Below are positions 5,831-7,407 of a stretch of 7,407 nucleotides of DNA, one piece after another. The notes beneath the pieces were generated by a model, which worked only from the letters and a program-made list of their open reading frames with translations, did not search any database and had not been told where the DNA came from. Source of the DNA: Tissierella_B sp964485455 (GTDB lineage Bacteria > Bacillota > Clostridia > Tissierellales > Tissierellaceae); the NCBI GenBank assembly GCA_964485455.1, contig CAZAJU010000094.1:1-7407 (forward strand), given 5' to 3'. The translations under genes were made by a program, and so were the position numbers. Every line of letters begins with the position of its first letter. Positions within the stretch are counted from its first letter, which is position 1.

Positions 5831-7153
5831 ATGAAAACATTGGAGATTAATAAGGAATATATCGATTTGATAAAGAGTAATCCTGAAAAATACTATAGGG
5901 ATTATAATAGTACTTTTGAAAGGATAAAGAATTCGAATGCTAAATATAAGGGAAAACCGGTTCCTTTTCTTTATCATCCAATGTTTTTTACAGAAAAAGA
6001 TATTGAGAACTTCGATTATATCAGCAAGATGATAATTTCCATAACCAATAAAGTTACAAATCATTATATTGAAAACAAAGACTTCCGCAAGAAATTTGGA
6101 TTTCCTAAGCTAATTGAGGAGTTGATAGAAGTTGATAATGGCTATGATATAAACGCTCCTATCGGTAGATTTGACATTTTCTACAAGGATTTAGACGATT
6201 TTATGTTCTGCGAAATAAATACAGATGGTTCTTCGGCAATGAATGAGGACAATACTATAGGAAGAATTCTATTGGATTCAAAAGGCTTAAAAGACTTTGG
6301 GGAAATATATGAGTTGAGTTACTTTGAGCTAATTGACTCTTGGGTTGAGGAGAGTATCAAGCTATTTAGAAAGTATGACCCAGATGAATCAAAGCAAAAC
6401 GTAGCCATAGTAGATTTCGTGGAAAGTGGTACGTCTGCGGAATTTGAAGAATTTATGAAATCCTATAAAAGACATGGATATAACTGTATCATAGCAGATC
6501 CTAGAGACCTAACCTATAGAGATAAAGCCCTATATAAGGATGATTATAGAATTGATATGGTCTATAGAAGGATTGTGACCTTTGAGCTTATAGAAAAAGC
6601 AGATCAGATACCGGACTTTATAGAAGCCTATAGAGATAGGGCATTCTGCTGTATAGGATCTATAAAGTCTCAAGTAGTCCACAATAAGATAATCTTTAAA
6701 ATACTTCATGACGAGGATACGTTAGAGCTATTAACTGAAGAAGAAAGAGAATTTGTAAAAAACCATATCCCAGTAACAGGTTTATTTAAAGGGGATATGA
6801 GTATATTTGAAATGGTTTTAAACAACAAGGATAAATATATAATGAAGCCAAAGGATATGAATGCCTCTCAGGGAGTATTTGCTGGTAGAGACTTAAATGC
6901 GGGTGAATGGAAGAAAAGATTAGAAGAGGTATGGAACACTGATTATATTTATCAGGAATTTTATGAACCAATAAAAAGAGAACATATAGTTTTCAAGGAT
7001 GGAAAGCCAGAGGCTGAGGATTTCAAAAGCATAGTAGGGATGTTTATTTACAATGAAGAATTCCAAGGACTATATACAAGAATAAGTAAGAACAATATAA
7101 TATCGGGAGTTACAGACTATTATACCTTGCCTAATGTATTGGTTAAGAGGTAA
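5831..7153 (+). CDS. Circularly permuted ATP-grasp ligase, candidate second step of thiol synthesis
   Basis: A 440-residue cytoplasmic protein of the glutathionylspermidine-synthase-like, circularly permuted ATP-grasp group. The block GRFDIFY...FCEINTDGSS (112-135), with Arg113, Glu128 and Asn130, holds substrate and Mg2+ in this group. It is placed before the ATP-binding lysines, which is the permuted order. The ATP-grasp half follows: MKPKDMNASQGVFAG (338-352) with Lys339/Lys341 and the glycine-rich loop, YQEFYE (374-379) as the hinge next to adenine, and GLYTRISKNNIIS (413-425) as the closing Arg/Asn block. No amidase domain is present, unlike E. coli Gsp. It starts 4 bp after the glutamate-cysteine ligase gene, with AGGGG (5818-5822) inside that gene's end as ribosome site. 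The inferred role is to ligate gamma-Glu-Cys to glycine or another amine. Eukaryotic glutathione synthetase is also circularly permuted. The acceptor cannot be read from the sequence. Confidence 0.82.
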   Translation: MKTLEINKEYIDLIKSNPEKYYRDYNSTFERIKNSNAKYKGKPVPFLYHPMFFTEKDIENFDYISKMIISITNKVTNHYIENKDFRKKFGFPKLIEELIEVDNGYDINAPIGRFDIFYKDLDDFMFCEINTDGSSAMNEDNTIGRILLDSKGLKDFGEIYELSYFELIDSWVEESIKLFRKYDPDESKQNVAIVDFVESGTSAEFEEFMKSYKRHGYNCIIADPRDLTYRDKALYKDDYRIDMVYRRIVTFELIEKADQIPDFIEAYRDRAFCCIGSIKSQVVHNKIIFKILHDEDTLELLTEEEREFVKNHIPVTGLFKGDMSIFEMVLNNKDKYIMKPKDMNASQGVFAGRDLNAGEWKKRLEEVWNTDYIYQEFYEPIKREHIVFKDGKPEAEDFKSIVGMFIYNEEFQGLYTRISKNNIISGVTDYYTLPNVLVKR

Positions 7154-7163
7154 AGAGTATGTT

Positions 7164-7212
7164 AAGGGTTAGAAATGAGTGAGGAACCACCATTTTTAGC
7201 CCTTGTTTTTTT
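7164..7212 (+). terminator. Long hairpin terminator of the four-gene operon
   Basis: A 14-bp stem (7164-7177 with 7191-7204, starting AAGGGTTAG and ending TAGCCCTT) includes two G-T wobble pairs and encloses a 13-base loop. The loop can pair further through GTG/CAC. A run of seven T follows (7206-7212). It begins 10 bp after the stop of the ATP-grasp gene. Confidence 0.85.
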
Positions 7213-7310
7213 GGGTAAAGGTGGTATATCAAGATGAAATTGAGTGACATATTTCAAGAAACTTAAGTAAGGAGGAAGTTATAAAGATTGCAGAAAACAT
7301 TTCAAAATAA
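7212..7310 (+). pseudogene. Decayed C-terminal tail of a DUF4367-like protein
   Basis: Read in the frame of base 7212, the DNA gives WVKVVYQDEIE, a TGA stop at 7245, then HISRNLSKEEVIKIAENISK and a TAA at 7308. The ending NLSKEEVIKIAENIS is very like the end of DUF4367-type extracytoplasmic proteins of Firmicutes, where an aromatic residue would be expected at the TGA. No start codon or body of the gene precedes it; the operon terminator does. I therefore read it as a relic of a lost gene, cut off at its left side. Recognition rests on about 30 residues and memory of the family, so it is tentative. Confidence 0.42.
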
Positions 7311-7389
7311 TTTATAAAAATAATAAAATATTCTGTCCCATTTTTCCTTCTTGTGCGTTATATATTTAAGAAACTAAAGTATAACAACG

Positions 7390-7395
7390 AGGAGG
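7390..7395 (+). promoter_or_regulatory. Strong ribosome binding site of the next gene
   Basis: A perfect AGGAGG lies 7 bp before the ATG at 7403 and defines a gene start at the window edge. Between the relic (ending 7310) and this site the DNA is AT-rich leader. It holds a 6-bp inverted repeat, GTTATA (7357-7362) and TATAAC (7380-7385), and no convincing -35/-10 pair. Confidence 0.75.
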
Positions 7396-7402
7396 ATTTT
7401 TT

Positions 7403-7407
7403 ATGGA
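7403..7407 (+). CDS. Start of a further gene, cut by the window end
   Basis: Only the ATG and two more bases are present, so nothing can be said about the product. The call rests on the perfect AGGAGG 7 bp upstream and on the operon terminator that ends the previous unit. Confidence 0.65.

Noticed and set aside
7186..7226. Inverted repeat ACCACC...GGTGGT around CCCTTG-T7-GGG.
   Set aside because: The pairing is interrupted and no T run follows it. The hairpin 7164-7204 uses the same bases with a longer stem and a proper T tract.
7216..7230. AAAGGTGGTA resembles the T-box core (AGGGTGGNACCGCG) of a tRNA-sensing leader.
   Set aside because: The CCGCG part is missing, no antiterminator/terminator pair follows, and the bases are explained by the coding relic and the preceding hairpin.
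7269..7317. AAGGAGG followed by a TTG at 7288 as a tiny gene start.
   Set aside because: It would code for only nine residues, the spacing is long, and the AAGGAGGAA is simply Lys-Glu-Glu codons of the relic.
7256..7381. AAGAAACTTAAGTA (7256-7269) and AAGAAACTAAAGTA (7368-7381) look like a direct repeat.
   Set aside because: They match at 13 of 14 bases, but they are short and A-rich with no similarity in the flanks, so chance is likely.

Overview
The window is AT-rich, has strong purine-rich ribosome binding sites and oligo-T hairpin terminators, and carries a hybrid cluster protein gene. This suggests an anaerobic low-GC Firmicute of the Clostridia/Tissierellia kind. I cannot name a genus from the sequence. 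All recognisable genes lie on the + strand, in three transcription units plus the start of a fourth.

Region 1 (1-846): the C-terminal part of hcp (hybrid cluster protein), cut by the window start, followed by a clean terminator. Region 2 (858-1552): a monocistronic gene for a small OsmC/Ohr-family thiol protein. It has a strong promoter with a GC-rich CsoR/CstR-like palindrome in the spacer and a second palindrome 40 bp further on. The gene is broken only by an assembly artefact: 100 Ns separate two copies of the same 55-bp sequence. Collapsing them restores an intact 131-residue protein.

Region 3 (1595-7212): a probable four-gene operon. It encodes a cation diffusion facilitator with the metal-site residues expected of a Mn2+ exporter, a COG2509-type FAD-dependent dehydrogenase of unknown substrate, a GCS2-family (plant/proteobacterial type) glutamate-cysteine ligase, and a circularly permuted ATP-grasp ligase. 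The spacings are 13, 55 and 4 bp, and a long hairpin terminator closes the operon. Region 4 (7212-7407): a short decayed tail of a DUF4367-like protein, then an untranslated leader and the first five bases of a new gene with a strong Shine-Dalgarno sequence.

The genes share a theme of thiol, redox and metal homeostasis. Hcp handles reactive nitrogen species, OsmC-like proteins act on peroxides or reactive sulfur, and the CDF protein exports metal. The ligase pair looks like a two-step route to gamma-glutamylcysteine and then a further amide-linked product. That product would be glutathione if the ATP-grasp enzyme adds glycine, or another low-molecular-weight thiol if it adds something else. 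This ligase pair is the most interesting content of the window.
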